Positions 36,601 through 48,603 of a stretch of DNA of 64,000 nucleotides are shown here, in pieces. A model generated the notes under the pieces. That model did not search any database, was not told the origin of the DNA, and saw only the letters and a list, made by a program, of their open reading frames with translations. The position numbers and the translations under genes are program-made. Numbering within the stretch: position 1 is the stretch's first letter; each line of letters opens with the position of its first letter. Source of the stretch: Spinellus fusiger (taxonomy: Eukaryota > Mucoromycota > Mucoromycetes > Mucorales > Phycomycetaceae); assembly GCA_025094145.1 (NCBI GenBank), contig JALLLS010000025.1, positions 62,001 to 126,000 of the forward strand, read 5' to 3'.

Positions 36601-36687
36601 GGCATAACTACTAAAACAAAGTATTTCTATTTCGAGTTGTTGTAGACGAGAATTATTTCTCTCGTAAATAACAGTGGGTGTTGCCAT
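33685..36687 (-). CDS. ZMIZ/Zimp-like SP-RING (Miz) protein, putative SUMO E3 ligase
   Basis: Exons (minus) 36687-36514, 36455-36377, 36338-34834, 34654-34517, 34450-34205, 34152-33685; 869 residues in this model. N-terminal FLEWLKDPRAYNEFNENALM then HASILAKVARWHEEI resembles the TPR-like start of animal ZMIZ1. A long Gln-rich region (about residues 220-420) follows. The PINIT-like part reads RIPFYLSKEVYERVWRRNC and PLRVSMELNGNRLPLIK. The SP-RING reads LSLRCPISLLRIALPVKGAR, CTHPDCFDVASYL, VNWNCPHCNKY, with the expected Cys/His zinc ligands. A SUMO-interacting motif is likely at DVISLLSDDDEED. The 38-nt intron 36376-36339 could instead be a 17-nt one (36355-36339). Nuclear transcription/SUMO role is inferred from family. 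Confidence 0.85.
35330..35860 (-). repeat. CAG/CAA-rich coding repeat, polyglutamine region
   Basis: On the minus strand the ZMIZ-like exon 3 has dense CAA/CAG codons in periodic units such as QIQQHIQQ, QMQQMQMQHMQQ and QVQQQQ. The periodicity suggests repeat expansion of short units rather than a pure run. Confidence 0.85.
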
Positions 36688-36980
36688 ACTGAATAGAGAA
36701 AGGCATAGTGAACTAAGAAATTAAATACTCGCTCTGTTTGTGCACGTGATATTAGGAAGAGAGGCTGATTTGATGGCTGGACAGTGAAGGATAAGACACT
36801 ACCCTACAGCTGTCCTGCATTTCCTTGCACTTCCTTGCACTTCCTTGCACTTCCTTATTCTTCTTTTATACCTCTATCATCCAAGATAATGTATAGATAG
36901 ACACTCCCACTTATAAACGCTCTTTCTTCTTTTTTCTTTATAAACATTCTTCTTTATAAACATTTCTCAACATGCATATC

Positions 36981-38059
<1,079 letters not shown>

Positions 38060-38079
38060 CTAATTGCACCTGCTCAGAG

Positions 38080-39375
38080 ATGGTGTACGTAATGAATATG
38101 ACGTCGTCTCTTGGAAGATGCCTCCCACCCCTTCTTCCGTCTATACTCCGCACAGAGAGACATGTCTATACCCAGACAGGTAGATGCTATCAGAAGAAGA
38201 GAGAGTTTAGCTAGAAAGACCTCGAGTTTATTATTATTGTTGTTATTGTTATTACTATGATTGGTTAATTGAAATGTCCTTCTATAAACAAGAGTCCATC
38301 TTCATCTAATAAGTTTGGTCTTTGTGTAGGGTGTTAACTGATGCTGCCAAGGTAGAAAGAGCAAGGATATATGTAAGCGACGTGTGGTACTCTGATTATA
38401 AATAGGAATCAATAGTTGACTACTTTTATCTAAAGAAATTTCATTGTTCCTATTTCTGATAGTGTAGCTATTCATAAAGTGTATTCATAACATCAATAAA
38501 CATTAAGCATGTTATTTATATAATAATAAGAGAGAGAGAGAGAGAATAGAGGATCTACAAGCACTCTGCATTGTTCGGTACTCTCATTTGGAATGACATT
38601 GTGATGCCATTAGAACTAAACAATGTGTTCTTTCTATTGCTTTGCCAGCAAGGTCTTTATATCAATTCTATACAAGAAGAAAAGGTCCACTCTCCAATCC
38701 CCATGATGCTACAGTGCCATTGAATTGATTAGACCAAGATACTGGGGCAAAGATACACACCCATTATAAACTACTCGGTATAGGTTAAATAATACTTCTC
38801 TCCGTTGACCAAAAGAGTAGATCTCATCAATAGTAATGAGTTATAAAGTATGTTGGATAATACCATTCTTAATAGGATACTATAGATTACTATTCTCTGT
38901 TAGCTAGAGTATAAATCATCATGTTAAATAAAAACGTATATCTATTGAGTTTATTTGTTCAATGGACTTGTGTATCCTCTCTATTCAATAATGAATAAGA
39001 AAAACATAACTATAACCATAACCATAACCATAACTATAACTATAATAAACCATGTCCAACAGTATTTGATCATTAAGAAGAGCATTACTTTCATCAAACA
39101 GTGGTCTATAGGAATCATTTATTGGGTTCAGTAATTGCTGCCTAATGCCTTTATTTTTACACTTTACTACACAAATACTGTTGTTTTATGAATTCCTCAG
39201 GCTTGGCAATAAGACCCTGTCTTCTCTCCAAAGACCTTTCACTTTCCTTATTTATTATCTGCATTAAGGTTTTTTCTTCTTTTTATCCAGAGGGTCTAAA
39301 GTGTGCTAGTCTTATTATAGTGAGTTGTGAAAAAGGAAATATAGCACTACACCAGGGAATGGATTCTTGAGATGA
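38080..39375. other. Intergenic, gene-poor
   Basis: No supported gene. It includes short (TTATTG)n-like and (AG)n tracts (about 38227-38260 and 38527-38545) and a TAACCA/TAACTA tandem at about 39008-39048. The promoter of the proteasome gene lies at the left edge. Confidence 0.5.
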
Positions 39376-39381
39376 TATGTC

Positions 39382-40575
39382 CACACCAGGAGATGTTTGG
39401 AATATATAAAGAAATATCCTGAGAATAAAACTGCAATATTCTTATGATTGGCTAATGTGTTTAAAAGGGCTTTTTCGCTGTCTAAATAAACAATTTCAAA
39501 CTCTACTTGCCTGTTTAAGCAGTGACTGTTGACTTTGCAATTAAAAAGTATAGAATTGGCTGTAAAGATAAGAAATAGAACCAGAATCACTCCAAAATTA
39601 CAACTCAGTCACTGCATTTATTGTTTAACATAATGTGTTAACTATAAGCCCATAGTATTTGCAGTATAACACTGCTTAAGAAAGATATATTATAGAACAC
39701 ACTGAATTAACTCTAGTGGTCATTGTCCATAAAATAGAACCAAACTCACTTATATTAAAGCATTATAGCCATTCATTGACTCAATATTAATAACCACCTC
39801 AATTAACTCATTGTAACAGGTATCAACAATAGTACTTAATGAGAACAAAGTATTGTTTATAATACTGTCTTTTAGGCTCAAGGCAAATAGAGTGTGAATT
39901 GTTTGACTTGTGAATTTTATGAGTGAAGGCTATAGTGTATGCCTTACCAGTATAGATAGAAGTTTTAGATACCACCAAAGGCTATTCTGAAAGTAAAAAG
40001 GTAAATAATGCCATCATCTGGGCTTGAGCTCATTGAAATCTACAAGACATAGTACTGACTCTTCTTCTAATAGATAATATATGGCTTATTATTCTCAAGA
40101 CAAGTATTAAGTACAAGGTAAGCATACTATCTCTCTTGATTGAGTTATTACTAATATAATCTTTTGATATTAGACAAGTTAAGACTCTTTCTCAAGTCAG
40201 TCCCAGGTGGTCTATTATTCCTTCTATACTGTCTAGAGTGTCTAAGGTATACTCCCAAGCATAACTATCTATCTCCCAAGGATAAAACACAAGGCTTTTA
40301 GGGTATATAATCTATTGCTATGAAGGGAATCTACTTAGGCAGTAGCTATAGTCATAATATATTATTATCTATACTATTAAAATAAACAATTTTATTCATA
40401 AACACTATATTCTATTGACAATACAATTTGATATTGAGATATCCATAAAAAGAAATAACAATTTAGATACTTGCAAACGTTTGATTTTAAACACAGTTCC
40501 ATAAAAGGGCAAAATTCGGGATGGACATAAAGGGGAGATTGTATCACTGATTAAAAGCCAGAAAATATTTGGGTG
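39382..40575 (-). mobile_element. Non-autonomous TIR element (copy C), inverted relative to copy B
   Basis: Right end of the element (low coordinate) starts CACACCAGGAGATGTTTGG; its other end reads, reverse complemented, CACCCAAATATTTTCTGGC next to TA at 40576-40577. Interior DNA is nearly identical to copy B over about 650 bp, and it carries roughly 110 bp more than B around 40045-40180. The low-coordinate flank is TC rather than TA, so one side may be altered. No complete coding region. Confidence 0.75.
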
Positions 40576-40689
40576 TATAGTCCCCTCACCAATAAATTTG
40601 TCTCCATTTCAGAGTAAAGGCAATTTGAAATTTGGAAATACAAAGAATTTATGCCTTCCCGATTTATCTCCCTGAGAATTACCTCTTCA

Positions 40690-40875
40690 TCTCTCTTCTC
40701 CGATCATCTCTGTTCTACCAGCAACAGGCACATTGTCAGCACTGTCTTTCTTGTGGCAACTCCTCAGGAGCTTCCATAAAGTGAAATGATTCATGTTCAG
40801 TCTACAAACAGTATTGAAAATCGAGTTTTTTTTTTCTTCTTCATGGCTTATGAACAATACCAGGACACTTTTCAA
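40690..40875 (-). pseudogene. Transposase N-terminal helix-turn-helix relic
   Basis: Reverse-strand text CRLNMNHFTLWKLLRSCHKK followed by DSADNVPVAGRTEMIGEER has the spacing of a Tc1-type helix-turn-helix plus G-R-P-x linker (x-N-x-S-T-V-W-x-x-x, then S-G-R-P-R). Only a fragment, not continuous with a catalytic domain. Confidence 0.5.
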
Positions 40876-40879
40876 GGCT

Positions 40880-41824
40880 AATCTTTTTATGATTCAATGC
40901 ATATGGGTTCTTTATGAAAATAATAATGAATGCATATGTATAGTGATCATGAGGGTAGGTTGATTCACTGAAAAGATTATGGATTTTTCTGGAGTGTCTA
41001 ATGGTTCTTTAAATGTGTATTTATGCATTGAAGTGGAGAATGAGATCTATGATGATCTTCTTGACATGCTTGATTTCTATTTGAGAGAACTTACTACAAA
41101 ATTTGCACAGTATTCTACTCAATAGATATAAAGAATGCAAGTGCAAAGACATTTTATAGGGAAAAGGGCTACTCTGAAGATTCATATCAAATACTAATTT
41201 ACTATGATAATTAGCAAGGATACACTTTATTAATATGATTATTATTGATATCTATTGTTTTCTATAAGACACTTGTTGATATAAAAATAACAACTTGGTG
41301 TATGAGATATTCACCAAGTGATAAAGAAAGCATAGTAATAAAATAAAGTTTGAAAATAAACAAAGATGTTTAGAATTTAGAAGAGTGCATTCATTGGAGA
41401 TATTCAATGTGTCGACTATAATAAAGTAATCATTAGAAACAAAGCACATGTATCACCTCTATTCTTCTAGAGGTATAGTTTTAATTATTCAAACTTATTA
41501 TCATCTTGCAGCAGATCTGCCATTCTATTAAACCAACAATGAAAGGGTAACAGTAATGGACAATAGAGGCATTGTTGGTCAATGACTCTTGTCAATGTAC
41601 ATTGTTATTATCATTATTATTATTATTATTATTATTATCAAGAACACTCTAATTTTGCAGATTATAGATTTACTTTCTAAACTACCTTTATAAAAATAAA
41701 ATAAAAAAGAAACACTCTTTTGAATACAAAACGAGTACCTTTTAAAAACACCACCATCAAAAGGAGACTTGTTTGAATTGGTCTTTATGAAATCCACTTG
41801 TTTCATAATTCTACTCTTTTTTAT

Positions 41825-41863
<39 letters not shown>

Positions 41864-42840
41864 AAGAAATAGAAAGACATTTAAATATACGAATAAATAA
41901 AAGTCTAGTTCATACTAAAATAACGCTCCTCCAATGCTACTTTTGCTGTGCTGAATAGAGACTTATTCTTCACCGTGTTTTATGATGTGTAGGTCTGTAG
42001 GTTCTAATAGGACATGCTCTCCTTTTAAGATTTCTATTCTATTTGTTTGTTTGTTTGTTTATTTATTTTGAAAACAAACTCTTAAACATAGAAATGAGAA
42101 AGGTTGAATGGGCTTGTCACGAGTCATGTCCCTTTGTACCTATTTTATGGTAATACGTGTCTTGAAACGTAAGTATTTTGACAGGGTGATACGGAAGGTA
42201 TGCCGTTTACCTCTTTTTGTAATAAGATTGTATGGAGCATGTATTTTCTGAAACAAGCCAAAGTGTAGTACCAACACACCGCTGATTAATTCTGTGCATT
42301 GAATTTCATAAAAAAAACAATGAAATATCCCAGTGTCCGCTTCCACAGACAAGTACTACATAGTTTATAGCAGCATAGACTCCTTCCCATGCGTCTGATG
42401 GGCATGCCACGGATACTATTCTATCCATGGAGTTCATTGGTATATGAACAAGTCAGTGTATACACAAAGAAGATGGTATGTGTGAGTCACTGGATGAAAA
42501 ATAAAAGAATAGTGTATTGTAAAGCACGACATTTTGTATCATATAACAGTATGAAACTTGCAAGAGATATAAGAAAAAGGGTCCTAGTTTCGTCGCTGTT
42601 TGGATTTGGATTTGGATTTGATTATGTAATTTACATGAGTTGATAGTTACTTACTCCTCTTACTGTGTGTGTGTGTATGTGTGTGTGTATGTGTGTATGT
42701 GTGTGTGTATGTGTGTGTGTGTATGTGCGTGTTTGTATAGGGGGACTGCTGTTTTTGGTCTATTGTAGTGATATTCCAATCTGCCTGAAGAAAGGGGCTG
42801 CTATTCTATAGTGATAACTCAAAGCCAAATGAGTTCTATA
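40880..42840. other. Gene-poor region, microsatellites
   Basis: No supported gene. Open frames at 42140-42352 (-) and 42389-42643 (+) are unrecognised. Tandem tracts: (ATT)n at about 41607-41638 and 41828-41862, (GTTT)n at about 42044-42062, and (TG)n with interspersed TATG at 42663-42732. Confidence 0.45.
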
Positions 42841-42847
42841 TCTTTAG

Positions 42848-43339
42848 TCATTGTCTCTTCTCTTGTGCAATGGTAAGCACAGACAGACAGAACAAAACAG
42901 GTGGAGAGAATGAATAGAATTCAGGGTCCTCTTTCTTTTTTGTTCTTTCATTTCTCATGTCTTGAAACATAGCCAAGTCTCTCTCTTTTTCTATATATGA
43001 ATCAGTGATCATTAACCCCAACCCACAGATGACCCACAGGTGTTTCTCCTTGATTAATTGTATCCATAGCAACAGGTTGCTCTTGTGCTGAATAGACACA
43101 AAGCAGAAACAAAACAAAGCAGAAACAAAGTAAAAACAAAGCAAGCCATACCAATGTTCCTATTAAGAAAAGGTGTGGCCATAAAAGGAGAATTTCAGTC
43201 ATGTCAATGTACTGAATATAGAGAATAAGGGTTCATTAAGGGTTACCACGGAAACAGACGACAGAGGAGGAGGATCAGTAGGAATCCTTATCAAATACCG
43301 CGCTTGAGTAAGAGAAGTGCCTTGTTTGTAGGACACCAT
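42848..43339 (-). CDS. Unknown small membrane protein
   Basis: Exons (minus) 43339-43247, 43211-43152, 43087-42848; 130 residues. All three junctions are phase 0 GT-AG with good donors and a pyrimidine-rich second intron, and the exon set stays open to a TGA. The N-terminal 30 residues are soluble (IPTDPPPLSSVSV). Hydrophobic segments follow at about 36-51 (ILLLWPHLFLIGTL) and 55-82 (NLLLWIQLIKEKHLWVICGL), then a charged tail (SYIEKERDLAMFQDMRNERT). I do not recognise a family. It is transcribed divergently from the hexokinase gene, with 291 bp between starts. The last 30 codons may be unreliable if another intron exists. Confidence 0.45.
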
Positions 43340-43630
43340 GCTATAGGTATACTGTTTGATTGTAATTTAATTTATTAGCATAAATAAGCCAATAAACACA
43401 CATATATTCAAATCCACATCTATAGAATGAAATACATGAATAAATACGCCTACATAAGTAATTAAGTAATTAAGTCAATAAGTCAACATATAAATACACA
43501 TAATAATTAACACATCGCCCTTATTTTAAGTGCCGAAGTTCACCACTTTTCTTCCGCTCTTCTTCCTCTTTCCTCTTTCCTCTTTCCTCTTTCCTTCTCT
43601 TCTTCCTTCTTCTTCCTCTTCTTCGTCACC
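43340..43630. promoter_or_regulatory. Putative bidirectional promoter region (unknown membrane protein / hexokinase)
   Basis: 291 bp between two divergent start codons. The hexokinase side ends in a long pyrimidine tract (about 43545-43625, CTTCCTCTTTCC units), typical of a strong fungal 5' leader. No clear TATA box in a fixed position. Confidence 0.45.
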
Positions 43631-45286
43631 ATGGCCCAAGTAGACGCACTCTTTAAGACCCTCGAGCAACAATTCCTTCTTCCCCATGAGAAGCTCAGTC
43701 CAATCCTCAAAGGCTTCTTGGAGGAATATAAGTCAGGTCTCAAAACACCCTGCAAGGGACTTGCCACCATGATTCCTTCCTTTGTCACCTCACTGCCCAA
43801 AGGCAATGAAACAGGCACGTTTCTATCCCTGGACATGGGAGGCACCAACCTACGCATTTCTGCTGTTGAGTTCAAAGGCAACGGTCAGGTGGAGGTCCTG
43901 GAGCTGAAGCAGTCTCCCACAACAGAACTAAAGACAGGCAAGGGATCGGTCTTTTTTGACTGGATTGCCTGTGCTGTGAAGAAACTCATCACAGAGAAAG
44001 CCAGACACTTATTCACGCCCGCCCAAGTCAGTGGGGAAGAAACCTTATTGTTAGGTGTTTGTTGGAGTTTCCCAGTAGAGTAAGTGATACACTCCATGGA
44101 TCGTTTTCTTTTGTTGATGTTTCCCTTGTTGATGTTTCTTGGTTTCCTTTTGTGTGCGTGGACACCAGTCAGACGTCTGTCAACCACGGCATTGTGCTTC
44201 GAATGGGGAAAGGATTTACATTGGAGGACACGGAAGGGAATGATTTGGCAGAGATGTTCCATGCTGCCTTTGAACACAAGGTAAAAGAAAGAAAAAGAAA
44301 AAAGACCCTCTCTTCCTTGTATCTGTCGATGGATATAAAACACACATTCGACCAGCAACACCACAGACATAAAGAATGGCAGTTGATGCAAGATCCTCTT
44401 TAGGGATTGAATGTACGGGTGAGTGCTCTCCTCAACGATACGGTGGGGACATTGGTAGCCCATGCCTACACCCATCCTTCTGTGCGCACGTGTCTTATCT
44501 ATGCTACTGGCGTCAACGGTGCCTATCCCGAGAAAGTGTCTGCCATCACCAAGCTCGATGCATCCATTCGAGCGTCGTATCCAGCGGACACAGAAATGCT
44601 GATCAACACGGAGATTGATATTTTTGGGAATGATTCTTACCTGCCCCTGACACAGTACGATCTTGCCCTGGACAGCAGTCACAACCAGCCTAAATTCCAA
44701 CTGTATGAAAAGATGATGTCCGGAGCCTATTTAGGTGAACTGACCCGGTTGGTGGCTATAGATTTCACCCGCCAAGGCATTCTGTTTGGAGGGGTGGTGC
44801 CTGGAGGGTTGGAAGAGGTGTGGTCTTTCCCTACACTGTACATGAGCACACTGGAGAAGTAAGTCCGACAATGGGCTATTTTGTGGGGTAAATACTAAAT
44901 CAAGAGATGGATCGATTAGAGTGGACATGCATTATGAAAAGAGTCTCGAGATATTAAGTGACTATCAGTTTGCCAATGCCCCTACACTGCAAGACATTGC
45001 CATCTTGACGCGTATCTGTCGCATTGTCTCTGATCGCAGTGCCTCTCTTGCTGCTGTGGCCATTGCCTCCATGATTGAGCAGCAGTCCCTCCATACAAAG
45101 TCCAACAAGGACATTGTTGTGGGGATTAATGGGTCGACCTATGAGTTCTATCCCTTTATGAAGGAGCGTGTTCAGCAAGGGCTTAAAGATTGGTTTGGTA
45201 GTGAGATTTCGGATAGAGTCCATCTTCAGGTGGCAAGAGATGGTGGCAGTATTGGTGGGGCTTTGTTGGCTATGTTATGTTCGTAA
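43631..45286 (+). CDS. Hexokinase-family protein with altered glucose-site motifs
   Basis: Exons 43631-44079, 44169-44280, 44404-44858, 44920-45286; 460 residues. ATP-dependent hexose phosphorylation in glycolysis is the family role. Seen: phosphate-1 motif LSLDMGGTNLRIS, FPVDQTSVN, the catalytic Asp in ALLNDTVGTL, Asn in TGVNGAYPE, LYEKMMSGAYLGEL with the sugar-binding Glu, and the adenosine end ARDGGSIGGALLA. Odd points: the usual W-T-K-G-F sugar motif reads MGKGF (Thr lost), and N-T-E-W-G-A-F-G reads NTEIDIFG. These could mark a lower-activity or regulatory paralogue rather than the main hexokinase. All introns are GT-AG. Confidence 0.9.
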
Positions 45287-45334
45287 ATCTATGTTCTTTA
45301 TCATTCATATCATTTTCACACAGTCCATACGGGT

Positions 45335-45475
45335 GTTGTTTTTGTTTTTATTTTTATTTTTATTTTTATTTTATATGTTTTACATGTTATTTTATATTTA
45401 TATATTCATATTCATATTTATATATTCATATTTATATATTTATATTCATATTTATATATTTATTTATATATTTCT
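45335..45475. repeat. A/T-rich microsatellite (TTTTTA)n then (TATTCATATTTATA)n
   Basis: Tandem TTTTTA hexamers pass into alternating TATATTTATATTCA units immediately 3' of the hexokinase stop codon. Confidence 0.85.
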
Positions 45476-45859
45476 CCAGTTGTTTTATTTTATTTATGTT
45501 GATATAGTATTGTTATTTCCTTTTTAGTACAATACCAAAAGAATGTTTGTAGGAATTTAACGTATGAAATTCAATGAAACTCTCGCTATTGAAATGTCAC
45601 TGGTTCCTTCTAAAAATAGAACACATCATCAAGAGGGCACCAGCAGACAATTTTGACATGTCGACATTTCTTGGTTTTGGCGGAACAAGAAATAGAGAGA
45701 AATAGAGAGAGAAAAAGATACTTTAGCAGAGACATTTTAGCTCTCCAACCCCATTCCAAATCGACACACACTATTTTTCTTTTTTCTTTTTCCTCCTCTT
45801 CCTCTTCTTTTCTCTATTTCTCTCTATTTCTCCAGTCGACTGCCTTGTTCAGTGTTCTT

Positions 45860-47763
45860 ATGAGTACCAACCAAACATCCAATCCATTGACGGGAGATGC
45901 TTACGATGCTCAAGGGGCACTCTATAAGGGCATTGGTGTCTCATTAGCAGTGGCAAGTGGTAGGTGACAGCAGTGCCAGGCGCATGGACCTACTCTTGTT
46001 TACTCTGTTGACCTACTAACACCCACTCACTGTACAGGCCTTTTCATTGGCAGTAGCTTTGTATTCAAGAAAAAGGGACTCCTGCAGTCTGTTGAGAAAT
46101 GCGGTAGGCAAAGCACCACGCACAGAATACCTGACAAGAGAACTGACACTGGAGTGCAGGAGGAGTGGCTGGAGAAGGCTATGGCTATCTAAAGTCCTTT
46201 ATGTGGTGGCTGGGGATGATCCTAAGTAAGTTGGTTTTGTGACATTGGACTAATCACTGTGGATGTGGTGTGTTTCTTTGCCAGTGATTGTCGGGGAGCT
46301 GTGCAATTTCGTAGCTTATGCCTTTACACAGGCCATTCTAGTCACACCCTTAGGGGCCTTGAGTGTAGTCATAAGGTAAGGGGAGAGCAGCCATGAGGAA
46401 GAGAAGAGATGAGGGGGGAGTGTACCAGTAACATTCTGCCAGTGCCATTCTATCCTCCCTCTTTCTAAAGGAAAAACTATCGTTCCAAGGCAAAATAGGC
46501 TGTCTACAGTGCATTGTGGGTGCTATTATTATTGTATTGCATGCACCGGTAGAAAGTGCCAGTGACAGCTCCATTGAAACATTCAAGCATCTTGTCCTGT
46601 CTGTGGGTAGGTTTGCTGCTGTCAAATGGCATTGAGTGTAACCCGTGAGCTAGGATTCCTTGTCTATGGCATTCTTGCTGTGGTTCTTTCGCTCTTCCTT
46701 ATCTTCTACTGCGGACCTCGCTGGGGAAAGCAGAACATGCTGGTGTATATTACCATCTGCTCCCTCATTGGATCCCTTTCTGTTGTATTTACACAGGGAT
46801 TTGGTGCTGCTGTTGTCCACTCCATCAGCATCAGCAACCAGTTCACGAATTGGTTCATCTACCTTGTCCTTATCATCTTTATCATCACTCTTGCTGTGGA
46901 GATTGTGTACCTCAACAAGGCACTGAACCTATTCAACACAGCACTTGTCACACCCACATACTATGTCATCTTCACAACCCTCACCATTGTCAGCTCAAGT
47001 GTGCTGCACCAGGGATTCCATGCCTCGGGCACAGACATTGGTACATGTGTGCTTGGGTTTGTTGTGATCTGTTCTGGTGTGGCCCTTCTTCACAACTCAA
47101 AGAGTCTTCCTTCTCCAGACAGCAAGAGGCTCTCCACCTATGATCCAGAGACACCCACCTACAAGGACCGCCATTCCATGGAGATCTATGAGGGAGGACA
47201 TGAAGAGATCATCTCTCCACCCTTTATGGGCATCCATCAGTATACCAGCAAGGATCCAGTGCGAGGCCATTACCAACAGACCGTCCCCATCCATGACACT
47301 GATGCTGCCTATCTTCTTTCTCCCTTAGGAAAACAAGACTACGGCCCAAGCAAGAGCATGGGGTTAGCAGATACACTGGCAGAAGAAAAGACTCTGTTGG
47401 AAATGGACAAAGGTAACCCTACACACACACCCACTCCCTCCATGCAATCCATGCACATGTCATTGTGCAAGGTGGATAGACTGATCTCACACCCTTTTGT
47501 TTTCTGTTCTGTTCTGTTCTGTTCTGTTCTGATCTATAGATCCTGTCTCAAGGGGATTGCCTCCCAGCGACACTTTCAGAGACACCTCTTTTGATCTTCC
47601 TACAATCACTTCTCCCATGTCTGCATTCAAAAACAAAACAATGTCAAGCTCACCCAAGGCCCACAGACTGAACGAGCACATGGATCCCTTTTCACACAGG
47701 GCAGTCAACAAGAGGCATGATTCTGATGAATGGAAAGGATTAATTGATCATGCAGCTCATTAA
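45860..47763 (+). CDS. NIPA-type magnesium transporter
   Basis: Exons 45860-45959, 46038-46103, 46160-46225, 46285-46375, 46443-46606, 46654-47412, 47540-47763; 489 residues. Predicted Mg2+ transporter of the NIPA/DMT superfamily with about nine membrane segments. Motifs: GLFIGSSFVFKKKGLLQ, GYGYLKSFMWWLGMI, VGELCNFVAYAFTQAILVTP, LGALSVVISAILSS, FLKEKLSFQGKIGCLQCI, GPRWGKQNMLVYITICSLIG, and NTALVTPTYYVIFTT near the last segments. The C-terminal 170 residues are a soluble Ser/Pro-rich tail. Intron 6 carries a (TTCTG)n tract. All splice sites GT-AG; introns 3-5 are 47-67 nt. Confidence 0.92.
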
Positions 47764-47894
47764 CATAAACCACACCGGAGACATGAAAGGGAAAGAAAAA
47801 GAAAAGAAAAAGTCCCTTTTCTTCTTGCCTTCAAGGTCCATATCCACAAGAACATGTCTAATCAGCACCACCAAGGAAGGTGATCCACTCCAGT

Positions 47895-47899
<5 letters not shown>

Positions 47900-47928
<29 letters not shown>
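47900..47928. repeat. (CT)n microsatellite
   Basis: A pure CT run followed by three TCTAGATC-type repeats, 3' of the NIPA gene. Confidence 0.9.
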
Positions 47929-48150
47929 GATCTCTCTAGATCTCTCTAGATATATTACTCCAACGTCTTTTCTTCTTCTTATACCACACCACTCCTAGCC
48001 CAACCAAAATACAAGTGAAAGAAGAAAGAAAAGAAACATTAAGAAACATTAAGAAACATTAAGATGCTTGTCTAGTAAAAGAAACACTGCATCCTGTAGG
48101 TGTATTATCTTGGTGTATTGTGATCAATGGTAATAGGGTTACAACGGAGA

Positions 48151-48571
48151 CTAGAGTATTAAGAGGCTGTTTTGGATGGCTGCCATGATATTGCTACGAT
48201 CCTTTTGACTGTCCGTGAAGATCTGATAGGATCCGTGGGGTGTGTCAAACGCAAACGCATTTAATAAACAGATATACTCATCCTTCTCCAAAACACGAAG
48301 ATTCATTGCTTCTTTCAAATCAATAATAATGGCAGGTGTCTTTGCCTAGCTGTATGGATCAACAAGGATGTTCCCCCTCCTCCTCTCCCTATACCACCTA
48401 CCAATTCATCACGGTAGAGGACTAGACTGTTCTTGCGTACTGTGAAATACCTTCGTCTCCAGAACTAGGGGAGTCTCTAGTGAGTTTACGAGTTCACTTT
48501 CTTTGGACTTACTGGGCATGTCTGTGGTTGGAAGCCTGCGAATCCCTTTAACAGCACCTAAAGAAGTGTTA

Positions 48572-48603
<32 letters not shown>

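Noticed and set aside
39008..39048. TAACCA/TAACTA tandem resembling a telomere repeat
   Set aside because: Units are TAACCA and TAACTA, not TTAGGG-type. The run is short and internal, so it was treated as a microsatellite.
45168..45527. ORFs overlapping the end of hexokinase and the downstream A/T array
   Set aside because: They run through microsatellite DNA and lack coding character; shadow frames.
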